The notes under the pieces: generated by a model | Told to the model about the DNA's origin: nothing | Database searches by the model: none | Seen by the model: only the letters and a program-made list of their open reading frames with translations | NCBI GenBank assembly: GCA_037039685.1 | Contig: JAWNGF010000002.1 | Coordinates: 3,720,001-3,784,000 of the forward strand | Length of the DNA: 64,000 bases | From: Ceratobasidium sp. AG-K | Taxonomy: Eukaryota; Basidiomycota; Agaricomycetes; Cantharellales; Ceratobasidiaceae | Direction: 5' to 3' | Part shown: positions 11,987 through 22,812 of the stretch, in pieces | Layout: each line of letters starts with the position of its first letter | Position numbering within the stretch: position 1 is the first letter of the stretch | Translations under genes and position numbers: made by a program

Positions 11987-13388
11987 CTACTCCCTTGGAG
12001 CTTGATTTATCAACAAGTTACTCTCCTTGGAGGCGGGATCGAGCATTTTATCAGCCTGATCCACGCCATAGACCGGCAGCCTAATCGTATTCGACGTCCC
12101 CGGAAACGCCAAGCGCTGGGGTAAGAGTCCAATCTGAACGAGGACCGACGCTTGGTCCCTTGGAACACATCAACACCGACGATAAACCCCTAAGCAGACC
12201 AACTCACCAGTAAATATGCTCATGGTAGAGTTTATCCCCCCGAACATTCACAACCGCAACAAACGGTACACGAACGTGTTTCCCAGTCGGGGGAACACCG
12301 GGTAACCTTCAGACTGTCAATACGCCCCATAAGAAAGTATGCGTCGACGTACATCCAATCAATCTCCCGATCATGCGTAAACTCGAAATTAAATTCGTCC
12401 ACGACTCGATCAGGCCCAATCGTGCGACTGACGAGCTCCAAACGAGTCGAGTCGGGGTTGGAGTGGATGAAATGGTGGGTGTAAAACGACGTGAGGGCTT
12501 TGCGTCCGATTCCGCCTGTGAGCGTCGGGATGTGGTTCACATATGGCTCGGCCTAAATGAAGAGCCCCAGTCGGGGGATATAAAAGTGTTTGATTGAAGG
12601 ACGTACGACCATAGTACCCATCGTCCCTTCCACATCCCGTCCCTCAAACTCGAACCGTGTATGCGCTTCCCAAATTGCCTCGATGTCAAACAACGGCCCT
12701 CCAATGTGTTTGCGCAAAAAGGTGAGCGTGCGGGTGTGCGCGAGTGCGGCGTGGGTGTGGCTGTACCCCGAAGAGTGAGGGTGGACAAACGACTGGGGCG
12801 GGGAGGGCATAAGTGTATGTCGTAACCGGACTAGACGCGGTATTAGTCCCCGCCGGACGGTTGTCGGCATCTTGAACAGGCGGTTGCGCCGCAACGGCCG
12901 AGGCCCACGAACACGCATGCTGCAAGACCGGACAAGAAAACTCGACGGGCAGAGCGTGCTCAGGGCTAGTAAACGCAACCACACACGAGATCCGTTCAAA
13001 CGCTTTCGCAACTTGAAGTACGTGCGGGACCAACTCGGGCTCGTAGACTGTAAATGCGTCGGTGCGATTGGTCGACGCAAGCATATGGACGAGGCTCACC
13101 AATGACACCAACCGGGAAAGACTCGTCGAGTTCATGCTTGGTCCCAAGTTCTTGCATGCACCACTCTACGAGTTTGTCCCATTCGTCGGTTGGGATGTTC
13201 GCCGCTGGTACCGACAAGACGCAGAACCCTTCCTCGGCCCATTTTTGAGCTGGGGGAGGATCGAGATGGAGTGGACCAGAAGTGTGTTTCTCTGCATACT
13301 TGTCGGACAAGAACAAAACGAGACCAGGTCCACGAGTCCGATGAGTGAGAGGAGCCTGGTAGACGAGCTTGATATCTTGACTGGACAT
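11987..13388 (-). CDS. Dienelactone-hydrolase/SnoaL-like two-part protein, with an apparent frame break
   Basis: The start MSSQDIKLVYQAPLTHRT at 13388 opens a segment like those annotated as carboxymethylenebutenolidase in basidiomycetes (GPGLVLFL, QKWAEEGFCVLSV). The second half is SnoaL-like: HTRTLTFLRKHIGGP, FDIEAIWEAHTRFEFEGRDV, TMGTMV, VNHIPTLTGGIGR, FIHSNP, DRVVDEFNFEFTHDREIDW, then across introns MLPGVPPTGKHVRVPF, GDKLYHEHIYW and DQASVLVQIGLLP, with TAG at 11987-11989. I do not see a clear catalytic Cys/Asp/His set in the N-terminal part, so enzyme activity is doubtful. Between about 12790 and 12815 the frame shifts by one base inside a C/G run (TTYTYALP to QSFVHPHSSGY) with no usable intron. 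Either the gene carries a recent indel or the assembly has an error there. Confidence 0.72.
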
Positions 13389-13496
13389 GATCGACGTCGG
13401 GAGCAATCGCCAATTGACCTCGGTCCAGCCCAAACCATGAAAATGAACCAATATTCCATTCGATAGCACTTCAATCCATACAGCACATAAATACCC

Positions 13497-15126
13497 TCAC
13501 GCCCACACACCCCTCTCACCCGACACCGAACTCTTTCGCGGCGCCCGCGTAGGCTCGGCCGTCGGGGACGCTTGACCACTCGGCCTCTGCACCTGGACGT
13601 CCAACGGATATCCCCTCAAGAACCCCTCGCTCGCGGTATGCGCATGGGGCTTGACGACCGGTGCACTACCAACGGGTAAACTCCCCGCCCCGCGAGAGTG
13701 ACCGACTCCGCGCGGGACGAATGGCGGGGCGGCGGCGTTGATAGGACGAGGTTGGGGCGCATAATGATGCGGATAGTCCACCTCGTGGTTAAACTCTTCG
13801 CGCTCCTTGACCCGCTCGATTTCCTCGATTTCGGACCTGAGCTGGGCGAGCTCGCGTTCGAGTTCGGGTACACTCTCCCCAGCAAGCTTATCCCGCTTTG
13901 CGCTCATCTTTTCGACCTTGGCCGTCAACGCAGCGAGCTCCGCCTCGACTTCTGCCGTCTTTTTCCGATCCGCGTCCAGGGCGGCCTTGGTCTCTGCCCC
14001 CGAGCGCTCAGCCAACTCGCTCGTCCGCACATGCTCCTTTTCCGCCTCTGCCCGCCTGAGCTCGAGTTCCGGAATCGCACGCTCAAGGTCCTTGACCTGC
14101 TCGTCCGTCTCGACCGCAGCCGCAAGAGCCTGCTTGACCGCCTCTTGGAGGGCCAGAATCTTTTGTTTAGCCCGTTGCTCCCCCGCCGCGTTTTTCTCGA
14201 CTGCGCGCTTGAGGGCTTCGATTTCGGAACGGAGGGCGGCGTCGGCGCGTTGGGCGTCTCGACGGGCGGTTTTGAGTTGTGCGTTGAGTTGGTCGTGTTC
14301 TTGGACGAGCATGGCGTGCATGTGTCGGAGCTGTGCTGCTCGTTCTTCGACGGTGATTTGGCGTGGGGGAGGTGATGACGAGCCGCTCGAGCTGGGAGAG
14401 GACGGGGGGGTGTCGGCGGGAGTGACGGTCTGCGTCTGAGGTGTGGTATTGAGCTGCGTCACAGCGGGCGAGGCCTCGACTATTCTCATTAGCAACTCCA
14501 GCTACATACGACTAGACTCACCCAGCTCGTCCTCGGTGGTGAGGTTCCCTGTGATACTCTCGCCTGCAACTACACCGAGCTCAATCTCATACTGCTTGGA
14601 CGGCATGAGTCCATAGAGAATGACCACGGCCTCTTCGTCCGACTCTTCGTCCACATGCATCACCACCCGCTGCCACGGCGACCCATTCAACTTGACGGCC
14701 ACACCCTTGCCCAACACATCCGATATCTTTTGCTTGGGCAGTTCAAGCTTCTCTCCCAACTCGTCCTCCAAGTCCACATGCCGACAGCTCAGAATAAACG
14801 TCACCGAGACCGAGGTGATTTCGTGCACATACAGCGACAGACGAGGCACCCACGGTCGGATAGAGTGCCACCCCGGGGGAGCGTCTGGGATACGGAGGTT
14901 AGACATGGTTGTTACTTTGTACACCGTTTAGACTAGCTCGCATCTGGTATAAACACTCACTCTTTGCCTGGGAGATCGTTGCAGCTGCGGGGCCATCATT
15001 GAAAATCAATTTGATTTCGTCGGGCCAAACACTTCCCGCACTCGTGGCGACGCGGGCGATATCCTCGGGATAATTCTCTGGCGACCAATGGAAACGTGGC
15101 AATCGTACATTGCAAACCAGAAGCAT
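13497..15126 (-). CDS. Coiled-coil protein resembling fungal AcrB (tentative)
   Basis: An exon ending FNDGPAAATISQAK (down to about 14960) joins through a 76-nt intron to NAPPGWHSIRPWVPRLS. A compact domain follows (SVTFILSCRHVDLED, LPKQKISDVLGKGVAVKLNG, VVILYGLMPSKQYEIELGVV) that looks fibronectin/Ig-like. A further intron near 14470-14515 leads to a Pro/Ser linker, a long heptad coiled coil of about 160 residues (from ITVEERAAQLRHMHAML to RSEIEEIERVKEREEFN), and a disordered tail ending SGERGVWA. The order (beta domain, Ser/Pro linker, coiled coil) recalls the C-terminal half of AcrB, annotated as a ubiquitination-network signalling protein in Aspergillus; that link is from memory and tentative. 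The start is uncertain: ATG 15126 is the first in frame, but an upstream exon is possible. Confidence 0.6.
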
Positions 15127-15564
15127 CAGCCTTCATTGTCGCCATCCAGGAACGATCGTGGACGACGCGATCAGAAATTTTCGCCATAGAATTCTGTGCG
15201 ATGCCGTAGAATTTTGTTCATTCTGCAGTCCTTGCCGTGGATCCGGCAGTGGCGAGGCTGATGACTTGGCTGCAAAAGTTTTTCGTGCCCGCCACCAGAG
15301 CCACCAGACGTCGCAAAGCACAATGATCGATTGCCAGCAAAGCACACAATGCAGTCATGATATAGTCCGAATTAACACCTGAACAGCAGATGAAAAACAC
15401 ACCATAATGTAAAATAAAACAAAAGACGTGCAGGGGGTGGTAAAACAATGAATCGTAACAGGTCGTAAATGTCGTCACAGGTCGTCACAAACAGAAAAAA
15501 AAAACACAACAGAGATCAGAAAAATAAATCAACAAACGTAAAAGGGAATGAGAACGTGGAGGTT

Positions 15565-16064
15565 TTAGTTTGTTTCTCGCGCAAAAGTGCTGGCAATGAC
15601 TCCTCGTCCGGGAATCAGCATTTTAGACGAGTCTTTTCGTTCTCGGCGGTCATCGGGCGTCGCATTACTCTCGCTCTGCCCCCGTGGCCGGCCGTAATCA
15701 GCCGCGCGTGGTCGGATCGACGTGCCATCCAGCGACCGGCGACCAAAATACGTCTCGTCGTCTTCTTCCGAGTTGACCTACTACCAGTTAGCCACAAAAA
15801 CAAGACAAAAATAATCGATTTTCGCACCCATTTCGCAAGTTCCTCCTCAAGCCGCTGCTCCTCCTGCGTGTTGAGCTGGAGATTCTCCTTGCCATGTTCA
15901 GCGTGCAACCGCATCAGATCCGACAAGGACCGCGTGCTGCGAGATCCGCCGGGGGTGTACTCGACGTCCTCGGGCAATCTTGCGTGGGTGGGTGGGGGCG
16001 TGTTCGGGCCGGGCGTCATGCGGTCCCAGTCTTCGGAAAACGACGTGCTTCCGGCTTCGGCCAT
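15565..16064 (-). CDS. Conserved-looking small protein of unknown function
   Basis: Two exons. The first runs from 16064 (MAEAGSTSFSEDWDRMTPGP) through TPGGSRSTRSLSDLMRLHAEHG and EEQRLEEELAKW. A 47-nt intron ending GGTAGTAG joins it to VNSEEDDETYFGRRSLDG and a C-terminal part with MLIPGRGVIASTFARETN, stop at 15565. The product is about 148 residues, hydrophilic, with one predicted helix (residues 45-75) and many Arg/Ser/Glu. I see no signal peptide or catalytic motif. The frame is cleanly restored by the intron, which supports a real gene. I do not recognise the family. Confidence 0.62.
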
Positions 16065-16332
16065 GGTAGTAAAGAGCGACGAAAAAAGTAAGAGGCGGGT
16101 AGTCGTACAGAAAGAGAGCGGATAGAGGCAAAACTGGCCGGGTGGGCTGGTCTGCTGTCAACAGTCAGAGGTGGAAGAGGGGGAGAGCAAGCCGAACGAA
16201 TCAACAAGACCCTCGCCTTGCGATCAACAGGCGCTTCTGGAAAACAGATAGGAAGCGTGGCTGTGCACCGACGGGTTTGTGCAATTCATTCCCTTTATTT
16301 GAAGCCGTGTGTATCGAGACTACATAATGATT

Positions 16333-17455
16333 CTAGTGCCCAGCTGCAATAGACTCGTCGAGCCATGTGCTCAACGCAGAATTAAACTCGGGCACAACGT
16401 CCAGCACCACATTCACCAAGTGCGCTCCCTTGCCGTCCATCTTGATCAACCGAGTAAGCTTGTGCTCGGGCAACAGCGAAGCGATCTGTTCGCTCCGTTC
16501 AAACGGCACGGATTGGTCGTCCAGCCCATGTCTACACCCGTCAGCACAAATTCAACGCCAACTGAACGACCTACATGACAAGCACAGGCACCTTGACATC
16601 CTTCAACCGACTCTCGCTCCCGGGCCAATTCAACATGGCCTCGACAGGCTTGGTGACCTTGTTCTCGCCCGTATGCGCACGGAAATTGTCCACGATCCGA
16701 GAAAGGAGCTCGATTCCTACTACACTCTCGGCCGTACGTTCTGCGCCCTGCAAAATAGTCGGTCCCGCCGCTCGGTCCCCGAAAACCGAACCGGGCGCGT
16801 CGGCTGGTTTGGCTGCGGCCCCAAAGCTGGTTGGGAGTGAGCCGCCGACGGCGAGGTCGGGTGGAGGGATACTGGACATCCATGCCGGGACGAGCACTTC
16901 GCGGAACCGACTGGCGAACGCCTCGCCGTATGGCCGAGTGGTAGTCGCGACCAGGACTGCATGGAGTTAATTTGGGATCGCTGTTTGGGCAATGATACTC
17001 ACCCATTCCTCGAACCCGCTCCGGATATCGAAGTGTGATTTCTTGTGCAGTGAGTCCGCCTAATAAACTTAGAAAGCGCTCTTCCGAGAGTGAAGAATCA
17101 TACCATGCGACGTCCCGAGTACAAAGAACTTGTCCACACCCAATGCCGTCTACGCACAATCAGACCACACTTTATACCCATCCAAGCCACTCACCAAAAC
17201 ATCGATCACATCCTTGGCATTGTCAACATAATCCCAATTCTCACGTCCAACCGTATCTCCATGCCCATGCACGTCAATGCCTACAAAATTAAACCCCTTG
17301 AACCGTTCATCCTGGAGCTGGGGCTTAAACTGCACGTCCACGCGCTGGAAGAATGCAGATAATAGCACAACGGTTGGCCGGGACGGAGACGGACGCTCGT
17401 CCGGATGAGAAAAGTACGAGAGCGAAACGCCGTTTTCGAGTTTGAGCAGAGGCAT
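16333..17455 (-). CDS. Alpha/beta hydrolase
   Basis: The start MPLLKLENGVSLSYFSHP at 17455 is followed by the beta-strand/loop order of the alpha/beta-hydrolase fold: PTVVLLSAFF, FNFVGIDVHGHGDT (oxyanion-region HG motif), FFVLGTSHGG across an intron (nucleophile elbow G-x-S-x-G, serine near residue 120), LTAQEITLRYPERVRGMV, a cap region (PAWMSSIPPPDLAVG), VKVPVLVMHGLDDQSVPFERS (acid loop with Asp), and near the end KMDGKGAHLVNVV, which supplies the histidine. It ends WLDESIAAGH with TAG at 16333-16335. The triad is therefore visible. No signal peptide is seen, so it is probably cytosolic. The substrate is unknown; epoxide hydrolase, esterase or haloperoxidase-like activities all fit the fold. 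Confidence 0.82.
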
Positions 17456-17659
17456 GGTTTTAGTGAATCAACCACATGGTTCGGTGGTTTATGAACGCTC
17501 AACCGAGCGCTGATGACGCGTCCATCTTATGACTCGACTCGAATGTCCGAGTGGTATTCGGGTTCATATTGATCACAGAAGTCACTGCATCTACACTGGG
17601 CCAAAATACTGATCTCCCATCAGATGACAGTCCACCGCGCCGAGCTCGAGCACACGCAC

Positions 17660-18441
17660 CTAATTCCTCCCCTTTTCATACTCGGCCTTCAACTGCGCCA
17701 CTGCCCGTTCCCGCTCCAACTGCCTCCGAGCTTCAACAGCCCAACCTCTCCATCCCGCACGTGCATACGCATCCTCCAACGCCTTTTCTGCCCGTTCTTG
17801 ATCCCACACTTCGACCCGCCCAGCCGCGAGCGTGTCGGGTACACTGTGCAGCTGTCCGTGTAGTTCGGGAAAGTACCTACGTACCATCGAGCGCATAACC
17901 GTTTGAAACTCGCCGAGCTGTGAACGGCGAGTTGAGCAATGGACCTTGGTGGGGTCAGACGGACTTGCCGTGGTGATACCCAACCCAAACGTGACTCCCG
18001 CAAAGGCCGTCCCGACTCCGATCCCGACCATGAGTGTCGCCGCACCGAGAGCTTTGAATGCGTGTGTGATCGCTCCGACCGTGTCAGGAGGCGCTTCTTC
18101 GTTTGCTCGGGAAGTTTTGAGGAGCCTTGGTGGGGGTTTGGACAGGCCTAATGCAGTCGAATGAGAAGGTCGAGCGAGGAGTGCGGCAGGTCCGCTTCCT
18201 ACTGCGCCCGGTCCCGAGAGGTGTACGCCCGCGCGGGGAACGGCAGCTCTGGATTTAGCCCAGAAGAATGGGATAGCCAGGCCAGCGGAGAGCGCAAACT
18301 GGCCAAGAATGAGGACATTTATGTAGCCGGTTTTGAGATTGGACGTACTGCAGCACCACAGACATACTTGGCTATCGGAGGAAGGCCGCTTCGTCGGGGA
18401 AGTTCATCCTCGAGGTCCAAATTATGGTGATCGCCGCTCAT
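17660..18441 (-). CDS. TMEM242-like membrane protein (mitochondrial assembly factor family)
   Basis: Exon 1 (18441 down to about 18345) encodes MSGDHHNLDLEDELPRRSG and PPIAKYVCGAA. A 50-nt intron (GTACGT...CCAG) leads to FALSAGLAIPFFWAKSRAAV, a first membrane segment. A Pro/Ser linker follows, then HAFKALGAATLMVGIGVGTA and FAGVTFGLGITT, a second hydrophobic hairpin. The soluble C terminus (GEFQTVMRSMVRRYFPELH, AEKALEDAYARAGWRGWAVEA, LKAEYEKGRN) ends at 17660. Two helices flanking a KS motif, followed by a short soluble tail, match my memory of fungal relatives of human TMEM242, which takes part in complex I and ATP synthase assembly. Function here is inferred by that resemblance only. Confidence 0.6.
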
Positions 18442-18859
18442 AGAAATTAGCGTCGGCGCTTAGAGTGTGGTTATCTAATGAGGTGGTCGCCGAGGTTGGT
18501 ATTCTTGTCATTTACCACCACGATCGCATATACTCTAGATTGTGGGGCCGTGGAGAACGTCTCCTGCTATTTATACCTTTAATCAGCTTGAAGTTTCATC
18601 ATTTACGATTGTCACCGTCGGATTGTTTGTTCTGAACTCAACTCATTTGAGGGTGATATCCAACTTAACTCCTCGTATCCTATGACAGAGGCGGTACGTG
18701 TCCAAAGCGGTAGCGGATACCCAGCCGAATGCCTCCCTCGGTCCAGAGGATGGAACCCAAACTTATGTCCAAAATCACATTTGTGGCAGCTCGAGCTCAC
18801 GTCAACCTGGCCCAACGCAGAGACGTGCAAAGAATATGTTTACGAGCGATGCAAGGAGC
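18442..18859. other. Intergenic region upstream of kinase remnant
   Basis: No coding sequence with domain content was found. A few short frames near 18680-18850 may be further decayed upstream parts of the kinase-like remnant, but I cannot align them with any motif. Confidence 0.3.
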
Positions 18860-19333
18860 TCCACTAGGATGGAATGGTTTGCGACCTCGATTTCATGGCC
18901 GAGGAGGATTGCGCGGATAATTTAGTGCGAGGAATTCACAACATGGTGGGTTCGCATGTCTCTGGCGCATAAGCTCCTGATGGGTTCACAGAGCCTCCAC
19001 ACCTTTACCTCTGCGCAATTATTGCACTCTACCGGTAGCCGTCCCATGAGACGTACACTTTTGGATGATCTCGAGTCGTTCTTTTGGATGCTGGTGTGGG
19101 CAGTTGCCCATCATGCGGCGCCAGATGGGGAACGGACCCTAGAATCGTGGATGATCGATGATCTGCGTTCTGGTCGTCACCCCGTGGGGACCGCCAAGGC
19201 ACTATGCATGCTCTGTACTTCGACGGCGTCCGAAATCATCAAGACTTTCAATGACGGTTAGGAAGAGACGGAAACGCTTGCCTATGAGTTTGCGAAATTC
19301 CTCGCGGAAAACATGCATAACAAAGAGCCCTAG
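18860..19333 (+). pseudogene. FunK1-like protein kinase remnant
   Basis: A frame reading GMVCDLDFMAEEDCADN (like the DLD segment after the kinase catalytic loop) ends at a TAA near 18970. A different frame then carries SRPMRRTLLDDLESFFWMLVWAV, the very characteristic DLESFFW(V/M)L motif of fungal FunK1-type kinases, followed by ESWMIDDLRSG and ASEIIKTF. A TAG interrupts the frame near 19260, and the same frame resumes as EETETLAYEFAKFLAENMH to a TAG at 19331-19333. The N-terminal lobe and catalytic HRD region are missing. I read this as a truncated, inactivated copy. FunK1 genes are numerous in agaricomycetes, which fits. Confidence 0.65.
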
Positions 19334-19808
19334 GGGGTAAGCATCAACGACCTAGGGTACAAGGCTGTCTACAGGAGTGTGAACCCATGGCACACCATCA
19401 AATCGGGCATTGATATATTTGACAAACATATACCTCATGATCAGCTATAACGATCCAGGCTGGCTCGTCCTGTTTAACTCTCCCATTTCTGTATGTTACT
19501 GGAAATTCCGATCTGGTAAAGTCTGCTCCGATCCTGTCGAGTATAATTTATTGACCGTGGACTGTATGTATGCGTGCTCGATGTCAACCCGTCTTCGAAC
19601 CCGAAGAGAAGCTGCATGACAAGGTTGTGAAGCAAAGAACTAGGACGGTGGTTCTGTTCGTTACGCCCAGAGTTGAGCTTCAGGATGGAGTTACGATAAC
19701 TTTAGAAACGCTAATACACCATAAAGGAGATACACGCGTTCAGGCTTTATAAGCCTATTCGGGTACAGCGCGACTTTTCCATGCCTATTGTTGTCTGAAA
19801 CAAACACT
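19334..19808. other. Intergenic region
   Basis: I see nothing coding in this AT-richer stretch. It contains several short frames without domain content and the 3' side of the following minus-strand F-box gene. Confidence 0.3.
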
Positions 19809-21503
19809 TTATATCCACAAATCCCACTCGGCTCGTAACTGCTGCGTAGTAGCAACCTTGGAGCGAATGCCCTGGATGACTTCGGCGAGACCGGGCTCGA
19901 TGATCATAGGGCATGCTATGCCATATTTTGGATCAGGACGAAGGAAACGAGTTTCAGCCATCCTCAGCTCTTGTATCGAGAGCACTTTGGCTGTCTCTTG
20001 AACATCTTCCAGGTCAATGCTGCATGATATCAAACTCAGGACATGTAATCTGTAACACGTATACGTCGAACAAGATGCGAAGTGTTGCTCCTGGTTGGCC
20101 GGTCGAGTCTCCGGGCTAGGATGCGCAAAGTGCCAATCGAAAAGGCTAAACGCGTTTAAGCACAGAGCCGTGAGCTTAGGGAATGGCAGCGACTGGAGTA
20201 GCGTAGGGAGTCGTTGCCTCGAGGGTCCGTTACTCGAACTTTGGATAAAAAGGGAAGTGACATTGGAACGTGCAGCAAAAGCTTTGAGTTTGTCATCAAA
20301 ACATGTGCCAGGCGGCCCCTTCGGAGCATTAAGGACTAGCAATAGCTGCAAGGGCTTTAAACCTGGGTCGATGAATTCAAGTAGAGTGCCGTATTGGCCA
20401 GGGCTCATCGAGATCAGGTTCAGCACTTCCAAGTCCCGCAGGAGAACTAGATTATCGCGTGGGTGCCAACTGGTGTCTACAATCCGTAGACCAAAGTGTA
20501 GTATGCGCAGAGCGGGGCTCGCGGCGATAACCTTGACAAGCTGTGATTGGGAGATAGCAGCTGGTTGGAGCCTGCATTTATGGGTGAGGCGCAACTCGAC
20601 GAGTCCATGGTACACTTGGCTTTCCCAACGAAAATATATGTCGTTCAGCCGTAGGACCCTAACAGGTAGTAACACGCTCTCGATGACTTGCGGAGGTAGG
20701 TCGAGGGAGCAGCTCCTAGCCTTGTGTGGGGATGTAATAGCCTCGATGAAGTGAGAGTCATGTCCTGGACTGCTTCTTGCGATCACGAGCCGCTGCAGCA
20801 CGCCCGGAATACAATTTGCAATACAACTCTGGAGGACGGTAAGATCGCCACTCTGAAGAGTTCCAGGACCGAGCTCCAAAGATCTTATGCGTGCTGCCAT
20901 AGAAGCACACAACTTATTGAGGTCGACATCGATCTCTCCGCGGTGTAGTGTAGCCCCAATGTGAACATCTAGCGGCGTATGTGCTGCTCGGGTTATGAAA
21001 AGCTTTGCACGATTACGTAGCTTCTTGCCACATGGGTGACCCTCGAGGGGACCTGAGTACACCTTTTCCTGGTGGACAAGGTCTATGTGGGACCAGAACG
21101 CGTACAAGTTCATTACGATATGACGCCAGCGAGAGCAAACTTGAGATAATATTTCAGTAGAGGTAAAATCGGCATTGGTCGTTTTGAATAAATAGCACGA
21201 CTGGGAATCAAGCACCCACTCAAAAATACAAGTCAAGACATTGGGCGGAAGGCGGCTAATGGGTACGACGGTAGGGATCATATTCCTAGTTCGGCGCACA
21301 ACCGCCCTAACTTCTTTGAGCGTTTGTTCATACGATGAAACCAAATCTAGTTCGGTAGATACTGCATCGAGGAGTTCCAGAGAAATGCTGCCAAGTGAGT
21401 CCGCGAGGTCGTAAATATCCGCAACGGCCGAGCAAGCGAGACGGTACCGCTTTAATGCGGCACCCAGTAGATCGCTTGCAACACGGAGCTCGGTAAGTAT
21501 CAT
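19809..21503 (-). CDS. F-box protein
   Basis: A single intronless frame of 564 residues, unusual among these intron-rich neighbours but common for agaricomycete F-box genes. Residues 1-75 form a helical N-terminal part (MILTELRVASDLLGAALKRY, TELDLVSSYEQTLKEVRAVV). The F-box lies at about residues 80-140: ISRLPPNVLTCIFEWVL then CSRWRHIVMNLYAFWSHIDL, which would bind Skp1. The remainder has irregular leucine-rich segments (LRSLELGPGTL, VRVLRLNDIYF, LVELRLTHKC, DLEVLNLISMS, LTALCLNAFSLF), probably a degenerate LRR platform for a substrate. The role would be substrate receptor of an SCF ubiquitin ligase. The target is unknown. Confidence 0.82.
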   Translation of the reverse strand: MILTELRVASDLLGAALKRYRLACSAVADIYDLADSLGSISLELLDAVSTELDLVSSYEQTLKEVRAVVRRTRNMIPTVVPISRLPPNVLTCIFEWVLDSQSCYLFKTTNADFTSTEILSQVCSRWRHIVMNLYAFWSHIDLVHQEKVYSGPLEGHPCGKKLRNRAKLFITRAAHTPLDVHIGATLHRGEIDVDLNKLCASMAARIRSLELGPGTLQSGDLTVLQSCIANCIPGVLQRLVIARSSPGHDSHFIEAITSPHKARSCSLDLPPQVIESVLLPVRVLRLNDIYFRWESQVYHGLVELRLTHKCRLQPAAISQSQLVKVIAASPALRILHFGLRIVDTSWHPRDNLVLLRDLEVLNLISMSPGQYGTLLEFIDPGLKPLQLLLVLNAPKGPPGTCFDDKLKAFAARSNVTSLFIQSSSNGPSRQRLPTLLQSLPFPKLTALCLNAFSLFDWHFAHPSPETRPANQEQHFASCSTYTCYRLHVLSLISCSIDLEDVQETAKVLSIQELRMAETRFLRPDPKYGIACPMIIEPGLAEVIQGIRSKVATTQQLRAEWDLWI

Positions 21504-21792
21504 GCTGAGGTGGTGATGGGTGTGGGCAGGCCCGGCTGGCCAGGAGCCAAGCTTCAGCGAGGTACCCTCGTGACCAATTTACATGCCTCGGCTAAGGCCG
21601 GCGGTCAGCTGGTTCCGCTTTACGATGAGCATCACGTTGTAGCTTATTGGAGGATCACCGTTCATGGCAGTGATATCAGCATAGCGCTTGCCCGAAAAGT
21701 ATGATTAATGGATTATCAAAGACTATCACGATATGATTACAATGCTACTTTGCTTGAGCTGCCTCGCTCCGGGCAGCTAGATAGCTACACTA

Positions 21793-22812
21793 TTAGCATT
21801 GGCTAATGTAATTAGTCAAGGCAGCCTTTTCGGCCGCGTCGATGGTGAGTCTATAAATGTACCGTCAATCAAACGTCGAATTATTATGGTGATCACTTCG
21901 ACTCACTCATAGAAATGTTTGACTTCGATCCTACACACAAACCATTAGCACAATTTGTTTGTATATGAACTCAACTCACCATGCTCGGACATATGTACAG
22001 TCTGTTAGAACAGGGTGTATGCGTCAAGACTCAGCGTATGGGGAACTGAAGTGATGACTTACGGTACGAAGTGAGAGGGGGCATCCAATTTGCCGGGTCC
22101 TTGTCGCCCTTGTTGTGATTGACATCATCCTGACCTCTTTGTGAGTAGATCATTGTATTATAACTCCGCGGACATGCTTACGGTGACTGCAATCAACTGT
22201 GGACGGTCCAAGTCGTTTGCGAAGGCCTGACGGCGCGCTGTGGTCCAACCACGTGCCCCAGAAACCCAACCTTCTTTGAGCGGAACAAGGTGATCAATAT
22301 CCACATCTTGAGCATCGAACCAAGTAGCGCCGTCAAACTCGGCTAGATCGTGTTAATCAGCATTGTGAACAACCTGGCGGGTGTTGTACGGCCTACAGTA
22401 CCAGGTTCCAGAAACGGACCGGCAACCGGCGTCAGTCGTTACGTTTTGACCATCACGTTTCAGCACAGCTAGAGTAGATAAAAATTTAATTAGAATTCCT
22501 AAAGTAGGCAGATTGTACGAACTTTCACGAGTGTTGCATGCTCCGGAAATGTCGATCCAGTGAGGGAATAGAGCTCGCTTGCTTTTGTGTCAAAACAAGA
22601 TGTTAGCTATAGCATAAGGGTCGATCAATGGAGTCTCACTAAGGTGGGTCATTGGAGGGGGTTGCTATGACTAGCTCGTTTAGATATGACTTGGCTATCT
22701 CTACGCTAGCGGGAGTTGGAAGTGCGCGGCGATGGCTCGTGAAGTCCAATGGAGATGCGGTGGAGAAACCACACAACGCTACCGCTGTTGCTAGAACAAA
22801 CCCATGATGCAT
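21793..22812 (-). CDS. Secreted HNH/DUF1524 nuclease-like protein, copy 1
   Basis: The start MHHGFVLATAVALCGFSTAS at 22812 is a typical signal peptide. After LPTPASVEIAKSYLNELV, introns join FPHWIDISGACNTRE, VLKRDGQNVTTDAGC, SGTWY and FDGATWFDAQDVDIDHLVPL, the core of the HNH/DUF1524 fold, then KEGWVSGARGWTTARRQAFAND, RPQLIAVT, DDVNHNKGDKDPANWMPP and CTYVRAW, ending TNYISQC at 21793. The D-(V/I)-D-H-x-VPL box and the downstream N-x-x-KGD-x-DPA-x-WMP segment are the expected metal-binding and catalytic region, so nuclease activity is plausible. Paired cysteines fit an extracellular protein. It lies in tandem with the gene at 24045-25002, same orientation and same intron positions. One donor (GTTCGT) is non-standard. 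Confidence 0.8.

Noticed and set aside
13698..14439. Two long plus-strand frames (225 and 210 residues)
   Set aside because: They are antisense to the coiled-coil exon, whose Glu/Lys/Ala codon bias leaves the opposite strand open. Their Leu/Arg/Ser-rich translations have no domain content.
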